A stretch of DNA of 16,505 bases from an uncultured Eubacteriales bacterium (lineage in GTDB: Bacteria > Bacillota > Clostridia > Oscillospirales > Oscillospiraceae). The number at the start of each line of letters is the position of its first letter. Positions within the stretch are counted from its first letter, which is position 1. The stretch lies in the NCBI GenBank assembly GCA_905202605.1, contig CAJKSU010000042.1, positions 1 to 16,505 of the forward strand, read 5' to 3'. Below are positions 6,712-13,886 of the stretch, piece by piece. Position numbers and translations under genes: made by a program. The notes beneath the pieces were generated by a model. The model made no database searches. It was not told the origin of the DNA and was given only the letters and a program-made list of their open reading frames with translations.

Positions 6712-7602
6712 TCAGCCGAGGTACTTGGCAATGATCTCGTCATACTTGCCGTTTGCCTTGATGTTGGCAAGACCAGCGTTGAACATGTCCAGCAGCTCCT
6801 GCTCGTCGCTGTTGAAGATTGCGAAGCCGTAGTCGGCGCCTTCATTCTCAGTTCCCTCTACAATCTTCAGGCCCAGGCCGCCGTCCTTAATGGAAGCCGC
6901 CATGATGGGAGTATCCTCGAAGCAGGCAACTGCCTGACCACCTGCAACCGCCTGGTACATGGTGGGGCTGTCCTCGAAGTAGTTCAGAGTGAAGCCGTAC
7001 TCGTCCTTCAGGCTCTCAGCATAGGATGCGCCCTGGGTGCCGGTCTTAACAGCAACCTGCTTATCCTTGAGATCTTCAAAGCCCTTGATGTCGGAGTTCT
7101 CGGCAACAGCCATGCACTGGGTAGCGGTGTAGTAGCCGTCGGAGAACATCCAGCCGCTTTCCTTGCGCTCATCGGTGATGGACGCACCGGCGATCATGCC
7201 GTCAGCCTGACCGGCCTGGCAGGCAGCAATGGCAGCATCCCAGCCCAGGCTCTTGAGCTCATACTTGAAGCCCTGATCCTCAGCGATTGCAGCCACGATG
7301 TCAACATCGATGCCGACAAATGCGCCGTTCTCGTCGGTGTACTCAAAGGGCTTGAATACGGTATCGGTGGCAATGACCCAAGTCTTGTCGGAACCGGAGG
7401 TGGTGGTTCCAGTCTCAGCCGCGGACTCCTCGACAGCAGAAGCAGCGGTGGGAGCCACAGTTGCCTCAGGTGCGGCAGTTGCCTCGGAAGCAGCGGGAGC
7501 AGCGCTCTCGGCGGGTGCGGAAGATGCAGCGTCAGAGCCGCAGCCAGCCAGCATGCCAAGCATCAGGCAGCCGGACAGCAGCAGAGATAAACCTTTTTTC
7601 AT
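6712..7602 (-). CDS. Polar amino-acid ABC importer, substrate-binding lipoprotein
   Basis: A family 3 solute-binding protein of 296 residues that captures an amino acid outside the membrane for the permease/ATPase encoded downstream. The signal sequence ends in the lipobox LAGC, with the lipid-anchored cysteine at C21. A flexible Ala/Ser/Pro/Glu linker runs to about residue 70. The binding domain opens with WVIATDTVFKPFEY and GAFVGIDVDI, the usual front of glutamine/polar amino-acid binders. It continues with GMIAGASITDERKESGWMFS and VAVKTGTQGASYAE, where the conserved Arg of DERK normally holds the substrate carboxylate. The gene is read from ATG 7602 with AAAGGAC upstream, from a near-perfect promoter. 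Glutamine, cystine or another polar amino acid are all possible; I do not assign one. Confidence 0.93.
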   Translation of the reverse strand: MKKGLSLLLSGCLMLGMLAGCGSDAASSAPAESAAPAASEATAAPEATVAPTAASAVEESAAETGTTTSGSDKTWVIATDTVFKPFEYTDENGAFVGIDVDIVAAIAEDQGFKYELKSLGWDAAIAACQAGQADGMIAGASITDERKESGWMFSDGYYTATQCMAVAENSDIKGFEDLKDKQVAVKTGTQGASYAESLKDEYGFTLNYFEDSPTMYQAVAGGQAVACFEDTPIMAASIKDGGLGLKIVEGTENEGADYGFAIFNSDEQELLDMFNAGLANIKANGKYDEIIAKYLG

Positions 7603-7630
7603 AACGATCAGTCCTTTCAGGAGTATGCAG

Positions 7631-7658
7631 GAGGAACCAAATCAACTTTCAGTTCCTC
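7631..7658 (-). promoter_or_regulatory. Leader hairpin of the amino-acid importer operon
   Basis: GAGGAAC (7631-7637) and GTTCCTC (7652-7658) form a 7-bp stem with a 14-nt loop in the 5' leader, just downstream of the promoter. It is not followed by a T-tract. It may stabilise the message. No known riboswitch or T-box element is visible. Confidence 0.3.
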
Positions 7659-7674
7659 TGTATTGTATGAAATG

Positions 7675-7703
7675 ATTATACCGTTTTCCATCCCCTACGT
7701 CAA
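7675..7703 (-). promoter_or_regulatory. Promoter of the amino-acid importer operon
   Basis: On the minus strand TTGACG (7698-7703) is followed after exactly 17 nt by a perfect TATAAT (7675-7680). It is near consensus for the housekeeping sigma factor, which fits the high expression expected of a binding-protein gene. Confidence 0.88.
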
Positions 7704-7851
7704 GTATAAAACCGCACAACCTATAGATTATTTGCACCTTTTTGCTGTAAAATATGCATATTTCGTATTTTCTCCTGCTTTTCTCCCTCACCGCGGGAAT
7801 TCTGTCACAAAAAATCCTGCATTTTCGATCATTTCGCTATTACATTGCCGC
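7704..7851. other. Non-coding AT-rich upstream DNA with a 14-bp palindrome
   Basis: No gene is visible. The part next to the promoter is AT-rich and could act as an UP element. AAATATGCATATTT at 7750-7763 is a perfect 14-bp palindrome about 47 nt upstream of the -35 box and may bind a regulator. The rest shows nothing I recognise. Confidence 0.4.
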
Positions 7852-7888
7852 AAAAAAGCGCCGGCTCTGTTTTCCACAGAACCGGCGC
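7852..7888 (-). terminator. Terminator of the first orphan binding-protein gene
   Basis: On the minus strand a 13-bp stem (GCGCCGGTTCTGT with ACAGAGCCGGCGC, one G-T pair) encloses a 5-nt loop and is followed by six T residues (7852-7857). It begins about 18 nt after the stop codon. It insulates the amino-acid operon from this gene. Confidence 0.92.
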
Positions 7889-7906
7889 CTTTCAGCAGGT
7901 TACGAC

Positions 7907-9637
7907 TCAGCGAGTTGCATATCGGTCATACGCAGTCTGATAAATTTCCGTACACTGGTTAATCCCCATATTCTCACAGGTTTCCACAAAGGTATCCCAC
8001 TGATCCATGGAATTATCCCCTACGACAAACCGAAGCAGCTCGGTCTGCGCATAGGTACCGATGTCGGTATACTTTCCATAGAATTCATCGCTCTCCTCCG
8101 TGGTCATAGTCACAGCATCGGAAATGTTGCTTTCACTGCTTCCATAAGCGGATTCCCAAACCTCTGTGCAGGCAATTACCTCGTCGGAATAGACATTGTC
8201 CCGGATGATTCTGGGATCACCATAGGTGGGAACACTGGCAGCGCAGTACATAATCCGTGCCAGCTGGAAGATAAACCCGTCCGGATTATTATAAATCACA
8301 TCGGTATAAACCGGCTCGCCGTTTTCCATGGTGTAGCTGACACCCTCCACGCCATAGCGTGCCAGCATCAGGCCCTGCTCGGTACTCCAGAAGTTGAGCC
8401 ATTTCAGTGCCAGCTCCCAATTGTCACTGTCTGCACTGATGCTGGCATTGCCCGCCGAGCCAGGATCGTCATCATAGAAGGTAAGCTTCTCGCCGTCATT
8501 GCCCAATGCATCGGCAAGCGCAGAGCAGGCGAAGTTCGGATCGGCAGCCTGTTTGGGGTAGTCCTCCAGGTTGTTCATAACGGTGGTCCAAATACCGGCC
8601 TGACCACCAAGAATAACGGAAGTGTTGGCGCTGTCCGCCATTTCGCTGGGACGGTTGAAGAAGTCGCCGCCAATGAGTCCTTCTTTAAACCACTGTGCAA
8701 GAGTTGCGATATACTCCTTATAATTGTCGGAGGTAAAGCAGCAAACCACCTTTCCATCCTCCAGATAGAAACTCAGGTTGCTGGCATCATCCGCATTGAA
8801 ATTGCCGGAGCCAAAGGCATAGGACAGGTTGGACGCCAGATTGGCGCTGAGCATGAAGGGATCGGTGATGTTATAGTTGGACTTGAATGCAGTGAGGACA
8901 TCGTGGTAGTCGTCTACGGTGACAGGGGTGTCCAGTCCCAGCTCATCCAGCCAGTCCTGACGAATAAAGTTGCCCTTAGACAGTCCCAGCTCTACGGCAT
9001 TGAAGCTGTAAATCGTGCCGATGGTGCCGTCATCCGTGGTGGCATATTTGACCCACTTGTCATTGGTGATGAATTCCTTGTAGTAATCCGGCACGTATTC
9101 TGCCATCAGGTCGGTCAAATCCAGCAGAACGCCATCCCGTACGCCGGCGGCAACACCGCCATTATAATAGGTTGCAGCACTGGAAAGGATGTCATAGCTG
9201 CTGCCGGAGGCAATCATCAAGTTGAATTCCGTTGCAGCGCTTTCCATGGCGCATGAAATATACTCCACCGGCACACCGGTATATTCCTCTGCTGCTGCAT
9301 AAGCAGGATGCTCCCCATAATTGGAGTAGCACTGGCTCAGGGCAGGCATCCACGGCAGCCAATAGGTCAAAGTCGCACCGTCTGTCTCCAGCGGATAGGT
9401 CACCGTGCCGAACGCAATGCTTTCTTCCTCCGCAGAAGGCTCTGCAATCTGGCTGGACTCCGTCTCTGCCGGGTTTTCCGGCTGTGCCGTTGGCGCAGCC
9501 GCCGTTTCTTCCGGTGCGCTTACCGCGTTGGAAGCTGCGCCGGAGTCGTTTTCTGTCTTCTGACCGCATCCGGTCAAAAGTGCAAGGAGCATTGCCGCCG
9601 CCAAAAGCAGGGCAGAAAGTCGGGGGGTATGATTCAT
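7907..9637 (-). CDS. Large extracellular solute-binding lipoprotein, orphan (family 1-like)
   Basis: A 576-residue lipoprotein. The ATG at 9637 has AGGAG 7 nt upstream; an ATG two codons earlier lies too close to it. The signal peptide ends in LLTGC with the anchored cysteine at C24. A Ser/Ala/Glu/Pro linker follows to about residue 75. The rest reads like a large family 1 (LplA/YtcQ-like) binding protein: TLTYWLPWMPAL, FNLMIASG (138-145), IRQDWLDELGLDTPVTVDDYHDVLTAF and a closing YQTAYDRYATR. These bind sugars, oligosaccharides or other compounds outside the cell and hand them to an ABC permease. No such permease or ATPase is adjacent, so the transport partner is unknown. A second protein with the same motif order is encoded at 11979-13826, across an AraC-type regulator. 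The ligand cannot be told from sequence. Confidence 0.85.
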   Translation of the reverse strand: MNHTPRLSALLLAAAMLLALLTGCGQKTENDSGAASNAVSAPEETAAAPTAQPENPAETESSQIAEPSAEEESIAFGTVTYPLETDGATLTYWLPWMPALSQCYSNYGEHPAYAAAEEYTGVPVEYISCAMESAATEFNLMIASGSSYDILSSAATYYNGGVAAGVRDGVLLDLTDLMAEYVPDYYKEFITNDKWVKYATTDDGTIGTIYSFNAVELGLSKGNFIRQDWLDELGLDTPVTVDDYHDVLTAFKSNYNITDPFMLSANLASNLSYAFGSGNFNADDASNLSFYLEDGKVVCCFTSDNYKEYIATLAQWFKEGLIGGDFFNRPSEMADSANTSVILGGQAGIWTTVMNNLEDYPKQAADPNFACSALADALGNDGEKLTFYDDDPGSAGNASISADSDNWELALKWLNFWSTEQGLMLARYGVEGVSYTMENGEPVYTDVIYNNPDGFIFQLARIMYCAASVPTYGDPRIIRDNVYSDEVIACTEVWESAYGSSESNISDAVTMTTEESDEFYGKYTDIGTYAQTELLRFVVGDNSMDQWDTFVETCENMGINQCTEIYQTAYDRYATR

Positions 9638-9676
9638 AATCATTCTCCTTTCAAAATTTCATTTCCCGATGTTCCT

Positions 9677-9705
9677 ATCATACCGGACAAAAAATCCTCG
9701 CGCAA
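9677..9705 (-). promoter_or_regulatory. Candidate promoter of the first orphan binding-protein gene
   Basis: On the minus strand TATGAT (9677-9682) lies 17 nt after TTGCGC (9700-9705). The -10 is good and the -35 weak. The imperfect palindrome GCAAATTCCCGAATTGC (9702-9718) overlaps the -35. A weak -35 next to repeats suits an activator-dependent promoter. Confidence 0.55.
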
Positions 9706-9766
9706 ATTCCCGAATTGCATAGTCCATAACCATGGGTTATTTGCGTCTCCCTGTTTCTCTTTGCGT
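9702..9766. promoter_or_regulatory. Cluster of inverted and direct repeats, likely regulator sites
   Basis: Three signals lie side by side upstream of the binding-protein promoter. GCAAATTCCCGAATTGC (9702-9718) is an imperfect palindrome. ATAACCATGGGTTAT (9726-9740) has 6-bp perfect arms. TTTGCGT occurs at 9740-9746 and again at 9760-9766, exactly 20 bp apart. Direct repeats about two helical turns apart are the usual binding pattern of AraC-family activators, and such a regulator is encoded next door. The link is inference. Confidence 0.5.
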
Positions 9767-9823
9767 TTTCGGTAAAATCTGTTATACTAGAAACCTCTGA
9801 ATAAATTTGCGTCATCACAAAGG

Positions 9824-10168
9824 CTGCGGATGTAGCTGCTTCCGCTCTGGTTCACCCTGTCTGACCCGGTAACCGAAGATGCCATCTACGACAGCTACGC
9901 CATACGGAAACTTACGAGCATCAGCTTTTTGATGACGGAGACGGTTCCGGATGAAACAACACTGTGTCAATTCATGCACTATTTAGCAAAAAACGGGCTG
10001 AATAAGCTGTTTTTCGATGCAGCCAATCGTGTCATGGTGCAGACTGGTCACATGATGAAGGGCGGCACCATTGTGGCTGCGATGATCATCAGCGCCCCCA
10101 GCTCCGCCCAAAAATGCCGCAAAAGCCCACGACCCGGAAATGCATCAGGCGAAAAAGGGAAACACTCC
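9824..10168 (+). pseudogene. Remnant of an IS5-type transposase
   Basis: The frame from 9824 reads LRM-stop-LLPLWFTLSDPVTED, then AIYDSYAIRK, FLMTETVPDETTLCQF, HYLAKNGLNKLFFDAANR and GHMMKGGTIVAAMIISAPSS. This is the N-terminal half of an IS5-family DDE transposase. It is dead several times over. The TAG at 9833-9835 sits where a Tyr codon would be expected. In the catalytic stretch usually read GTIVDATII, the first acidic residue is replaced by Ala (GCT at 10076-10078). One extra base near 10109 shifts the frame, after which the expected KNAAKAHDPEMHQAKKGNT appears in another frame. The family's front part and whole C-terminal half are missing. The left end may be near 9790, where a GAATAA-containing end resembles IS5 tips. 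No matching right end is visible. Confidence 0.85.
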
Positions 10169-10206
10169 AAGCGCAGTCAGGCCGCATAACTTCCAGCTTA
10201 CCAAAT

Positions 10207-10243
10207 CCCCGGAGACGCAAAACGTCCTCCGGGGGTTTCTTTT
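10207..10243 (+). terminator. Terminator-like hairpin upstream of the AraC-type gene
   Basis: CCCCGGAGACG (10207-10217) pairs with CGTCCTCCGGGG (10223-10234) with one bulged base, and TTTCTTTT follows. It lies just before the regulator's promoter and would block plus-strand read-through from the transposase remnant. It also contains GGAGACGCAAA, an inverted copy of the TTTGCGTCTCC at 9740-9750. Confidence 0.7.
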
Positions 10244-10277
10244 GCGTGGAATTTCCCGGCGCTTCCGAGAAAGATGA

Positions 10278-10307
10278 TTGCATTGCCCTACGATCATGTG
10301 ATAAAAT
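10278..10307 (+). promoter_or_regulatory. Candidate promoter of the AraC-type regulator
   Basis: TTGCAT (10278-10283) and TAAAAT (10302-10307) are 18 nt apart and lie about 30 nt upstream of the start codon. Both boxes are acceptable, so modest constitutive expression is plausible. Confidence 0.55.
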
Positions 10308-10336
10308 ATAGATATCTACCCATTGGGAGGCGCTCT

Positions 10337-11794
10337 ATGGACGAATCTTTATTCCAGCGCAAGGGAAGCATTCCGTTTTTACTGCGGAATACTGTGATCT
10401 GCGCGGTTTCTCTTTTTTTCTGGGCAGCGCTGATTCTGCTCGGCAGTTATTTTTCCACGCTTCTGGGCATCACGGCGGCGTTGCTTGGCGGAATCGTGCT
10501 GACGTTGGTATTCCGCCGATTTTACACCAAGAACATCAAGCTGATGCTGGAGCTGGATCGCGCCTGCCGCACCCGGCTGCTGGAGAAGTATCTCAGCGGC
10601 GACGTGCCGCCGGAGGGTGACCTGACCGACGCCATGCCGGAGATCACCAGCGAGTATTTCGCCGTTTCCATGCTGCAATGCATCGACTTTTCCGGCTATC
10701 TGCCCCAGTGCGGTGACGAGCATATCCCCCCCACAGCGTTCCAGCAGGTGGACAATTGGATGCGTGAGGCCATTTCTATTCACTTAGAGCCGCTCTGCAC
10801 GCCCTATTTCGTTCCCATGCAGGACGGCATGATTACGCTGATCAATCTCGCGCCCATGCCCAAAGACGCCATGGATGAAGATGCCAGAGTGCAGATTGCC
10901 GCCGTCTGTCAGGGGCTTTCCGCCGCTATTGAAGATCTCAAGGCGCACGGTCTGATCTGCGGTGCTGTGGTCAGCACCGTCTATCACGGAAGAGAGAACA
11001 TTGTAAAAGCAAAAACCGAAGCACAGGAGCTTACCTCCTATGCCGAGCTGATGGGCGACAGCAGCCCGGTAAAAAACGGCTATGACCACTCTGTGGTTCC
11101 CATGGATCTCAGCGACAAGCTGCTGCGGACGGAGCTGGAAAAGAAGTTCATGCAGGGCATCACCAATCGGAACTTTGCACTGCTGGAAAAGACCATGGAC
11201 GGATTTGTGGATCTGGAGCTGCGCATTGCGCCCCGATATCCCGATCTGGTCAAGCAGCATCTGGTAGCGCATATGGAACAGATGCTGTCCGCCTTCTCCA
11301 TCTCTGTGGTAGAATATGATGAAGCGGAAGCGCCGGTAGTGGCGCAGTACCGCGCTCTGCTGGAGCAGACCTCCGCCCAGCAGCTCCGGGAATGCTGTCT
11401 CCGGCTGATCTCTGCCCTTCAGGACTATGTGGAATCCGGCAGCCGGGAGCACTCGGACAAGGTAGAGCGCGCCCTGCGCTACATTGAAGAGAACTACGCC
11501 GACCCCGGCATCTGCGCGGATCGAATTGGCGACGCGCTGGGGCTGTCTGCCTCCTATGTAAGCCGTCTTTTGCGGCAGAACACCGGCATGGGCGTTGTGG
11601 ACTACATCCATGCCGCCCGGCTGAAAAAGGCCAAGGAACTGCTGGCCTCCACGGATCTCTCTGTGGATGATATCGCCATGCGGGTAGGCTTCTCCAGCCG
11701 ATGGACGCTGACCCGATCCTTTAAGCGGTACGAGGAAACCACCCCCGGCGCTTATCGGGAGCAGCATCAGGCCGTTTCCGGTACAATTTCCTGA
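10337..11794 (+). CDS. Membrane-anchored AraC-family transcriptional regulator
   Basis: The ATG at 10337 follows GGGAGG by 6 nt; an in-frame ATG at 10274 lies upstream of the promoter. The protein has 485 residues. Two hydrophobic helices (about 17-38 and 40-60) form a tight hairpin with almost no outside loop, followed by the basic stretch RRFYTKNIK. Residues about 105-240 look like the degenerate GGDEF-like middle domain of YesN-type regulators (YFAVSMLQCIDF, then GAVVSTVYHGRENIVKAKTEAQ). The C-terminal DNA-binding domain spans about 375-478, with two helix-turn-helix units (ADRIGDALGLSASYVSRLL and VDDIAMRVGFSSRWTLTRSF). Most relatives with two helices carry a large sensor between them; this one does not. 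It sits between two orphan binding-protein genes and probably controls them. A hairpin terminator follows. Confidence 0.9.
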   Translation: MDESLFQRKGSIPFLLRNTVICAVSLFFWAALILLGSYFSTLLGITAALLGGIVLTLVFRRFYTKNIKLMLELDRACRTRLLEKYLSGDVPPEGDLTDAMPEITSEYFAVSMLQCIDFSGYLPQCGDEHIPPTAFQQVDNWMREAISIHLEPLCTPYFVPMQDGMITLINLAPMPKDAMDEDARVQIAAVCQGLSAAIEDLKAHGLICGAVVSTVYHGRENIVKAKTEAQELTSYAELMGDSSPVKNGYDHSVVPMDLSDKLLRTELEKKFMQGITNRNFALLEKTMDGFVDLELRIAPRYPDLVKQHLVAHMEQMLSAFSISVVEYDEAEAPVVAQYRALLEQTSAQQLRECCLRLISALQDYVESGSREHSDKVERALRYIEENYADPGICADRIGDALGLSASYVSRLLRQNTGMGVVDYIHAARLKKAKELLASTDLSVDDIAMRVGFSSRWTLTRSFKRYEETTPGAYREQHQAVSGTIS

Positions 11795-11802
11795 AAGCAA
11801 AG

Positions 11803-11864
11803 CGGATGTGTGACACTTCCTGCCCCATTTATGACATGGCGCAGGATTTCACACATCCGTTTTT
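11803..11864 (+). terminator. Terminator of the AraC-type regulator gene
   Basis: CGGATGTGTGA (11803-11813) pairs perfectly with TCACACATCCG (11849-11859), with an inner TCCTGC/GCAGGA pairing, and five T residues follow. It separates the regulator's transcript from the downstream binding-protein gene. Confidence 0.85.
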
Positions 11865-11919
11865 CAAAATCATCCCCCGGTATCCGCTTTTGCGGCTTTT
11901 CCCCTCCTGTCCCCTGTGC

Positions 11920-11941
11920 TAAACTGAAATCAACCGGTTGA
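11920..11941 (+). promoter_or_regulatory. Weak promoter with adjacent 12-bp palindrome
   Basis: TAAACT (11920-11925) is a possible -10 box without a good -35. The perfect palindrome TCAACCGGTTGA (11930-11941) lies right at the expected transcription start of the second binding-protein gene. Its AACC/GGTT arms also occur in the inverted repeat at 9726-9740 upstream of the first one. A shared regulator site is possible but not shown. Confidence 0.4.
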
Positions 11942-11978
11942 CACGCCGGAATCTGAAAACGCACAAGGAGAAGATTAC

Positions 11979-13826
11979 ATGAAAAAGAACTGTACGCTTG
12001 CTCTGCTGCTGGTGCTTGCCATGGTCATGACATGCCTGACAGGCTGCGGCTCCACCGCTGCCTCCTCCGCACCCGCTGCCTCTGAGCATTCCGCCTCCGC
12101 TCCCGCAGAAGCATCCAAGACGCCTGCCGCTCCCGCACCTGCCGATCAGGCCGAGGAAGCCAGCACTTTTGAGCCTGACTCCGCTATGCCGGAGGAGGCC
12201 ACCGACTTCACCGAAGCCAATGCCAACAACGATTACGACGGCTGGCGTGAGATGCTAAAAACACTCCACACCGAGCTGCCCATCACCGAGGATCCCGTTA
12301 CCTTGACCTATTTTCTGGGCTACGAAACCTCCGGCCTCACTTATATTGAGGGTAATGATCTGGAAAACCAGCAGGTCTGGAAGTGGCTTGCCGAGAACAC
12401 TGGCGTAAAGATGGATCTCACTGTGGTAGACAAGGCCAATGAAACCGACAAGTTCAACTTGATGATCGCTTCCGGCGATTACACCGATCTCATGAACATC
12501 TCCAACTACGCAGCTGGCCCTGAGGCTGCACTGAACGAGGACATCATCATCGATCTGGGCGACTATCTGGAAGAGAACATGCCCAACTACTCCACTATCA
12601 TCCACGCAGACCAGAACGTTTACTCCAAGGTACAGGACGCCGATATGTTCCTGTGTATCTACCCCATCAAGGATCAGAACGCCAACCCCGGCGGCATCGG
12701 CACCTTTGTCCGGATGGACTGGCTGGAGGATCTCGGTCTGGACGTTCCCACCACCTATGACGAGCTCACCGACGTGCTCACTGCCTTCAAAAACGAGAAG
12801 GGCGCCATCGAGCCTATGAGCCTGTTCAACACCGTTTCCATGCAGAACGGCCTGTTGATGGGCGGCTTCGGCTCCATGGCAGAGCTGAGCGCCAACGCCA
12901 TGGGAACCGATTTTTCCGCCTCTTTTTATCAGGAGGATGGCAAGGTTGTCTACGGAGCCGCTCAGGACGGCACCCGGAAATATCTCTCCTGGCTCCACAA
13001 GCTCTACGATCAGGGTCTTATCAACTTTGAGAACATGCAGAACCGCGATGTCAACCCCTTCGGCGATCTAAATGCCGGTGAGGCATCCCGCGGCGAAACC
13101 GGCTACATTTTCTCCAACCAGCCCTTCGGCGGCAATTACTCCACCATGGCAGCCGACAACGGCGATCCCAACTGCAACTGGTGGCCTGTGCAGGACGTTG
13201 CCGAGGTTTCCGGTCAGACCATCCCCTTCTACGAGGAGACTTCCATGGTCGATACCACCGGCGCTGCAAATATCTCCATCTCCTCTCAGTGCGAGGATGT
13301 AGAGACTGCGCTGCAGTTCCTGGATTACGGCTACAGCTATGAGGGCGGTCTGCTCTACAACTACGGCTTCGAGGAAGGCTCCGGTCACGACGTTGAAACC
13401 TGGTACTATGACGACAACAATGAGCCGATGTTTGACGGCGCAGCACTGCTGAGCGTTGCAGAGTCCACCAATCTGGCCTCCGGCGTAGTTGCCACCAAGG
13501 ATCTGGCCGGTGTGGTCTACGATACCCGCCTGTCCTTTGAGTTTGGCGAGCGCGAGCTGAGCTGCTTCGATGCATGGAGTACCAATAAAAACGGCAGTAA
13601 CAACCTTGGTTCTGACGTGGTTCTGACCTCTGAGGAGTCCACCGAGGCCTCTGCCATCTACTCCGACATCATCACTCACGTTGCAACCTCCGCCCTGCAG
13701 TTCATCAACGGTGCGCAGGATGTGGACGATGACGCTGTATGGGACGCTTACGTCAAGAGCATTGAGGATATGAACATTGACGGTCTGACTGGGATTATCC
13801 AGACCGCTTACGACCGGGTCAACTAA
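11979..13826 (+). CDS. Second large extracellular solute-binding lipoprotein, orphan
   Basis: A 615-residue lipoprotein, paralogous to the protein encoded at 7907-9637. AAGGAGA precedes the ATG by 7 nt. The signal peptide ends in LTGC (C23), followed by an Ala/Ser/Pro linker to about residue 65. Shared landmarks with the other copy are LTYFLG against LTYWLP, FNLMIASG (159-166) in both, VRMDWLEDLGLDVPTTYDELTDVLTAF against IRQDWLDELGLDTP..., and the end IIQTAYDR against IYQTAYDR. Family 1-type binding proteins like this serve ABC importers, but no permease or ATPase gene is nearby. C-ending codons (ACC, GAC, AAC, TCC) dominate strongly, which hints at high expression. A flavoprotein gene follows after 60 nt, probably on the same transcript. 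The ligand is unknown. Confidence 0.86.
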   Translation: MKKNCTLALLLVLAMVMTCLTGCGSTAASSAPAASEHSASAPAEASKTPAAPAPADQAEEASTFEPDSAMPEEATDFTEANANNDYDGWREMLKTLHTELPITEDPVTLTYFLGYETSGLTYIEGNDLENQQVWKWLAENTGVKMDLTVVDKANETDKFNLMIASGDYTDLMNISNYAAGPEAALNEDIIIDLGDYLEENMPNYSTIIHADQNVYSKVQDADMFLCIYPIKDQNANPGGIGTFVRMDWLEDLGLDVPTTYDELTDVLTAFKNEKGAIEPMSLFNTVSMQNGLLMGGFGSMAELSANAMGTDFSASFYQEDGKVVYGAAQDGTRKYLSWLHKLYDQGLINFENMQNRDVNPFGDLNAGEASRGETGYIFSNQPFGGNYSTMAADNGDPNCNWWPVQDVAEVSGQTIPFYEETSMVDTTGAANISISSQCEDVETALQFLDYGYSYEGGLLYNYGFEEGSGHDVETWYYDDNNEPMFDGAALLSVAESTNLASGVVATKDLAGVVYDTRLSFEFGERELSCFDAWSTNKNGSNNLGSDVVLTSEESTEASAIYSDIITHVATSALQFINGAQDVDDDAVWDAYVKSIEDMNIDGLTGIIQTAYDRVN

Positions 13827-13837
13827 TCCATAAAAAC

Positions 13838-13860
13838 CGCAGAATCACTGCGTTTCATTT
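13838..13860 (+). terminator. Weak hairpin between binding protein and flavoprotein genes
   Basis: CGCAG and CTGCG (13838-13852) form a 5-bp stem with a 5-nt loop, followed by TTTCATTT. This is too weak for full termination. It may reduce downstream expression so that the binding protein is made in excess. Confidence 0.35.
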
Positions 13861-13886
13861 CAAAAGAAATCAAGGAGGCAAACCAT

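Noticed and set aside
7631..7658. T-box or other riboswitch in the amino-acid operon leader
   Set aside because: The leader is only about 70 nt, and it has no T-box sequence or terminator hairpin before the gene.
7754..9256. 500-codon plus-strand frame opposite the first binding-protein gene
   Set aside because: It is an antisense shadow. The minus frame carries a signal peptide, lipobox and family motifs and ends at a terminator.
11938..11966. TTGACA at 11938-11943 as the -35 box of the second binding-protein gene
   Set aside because: The matching -10 position would be GCACAA and would overlap the ribosome binding site, leaving no leader.
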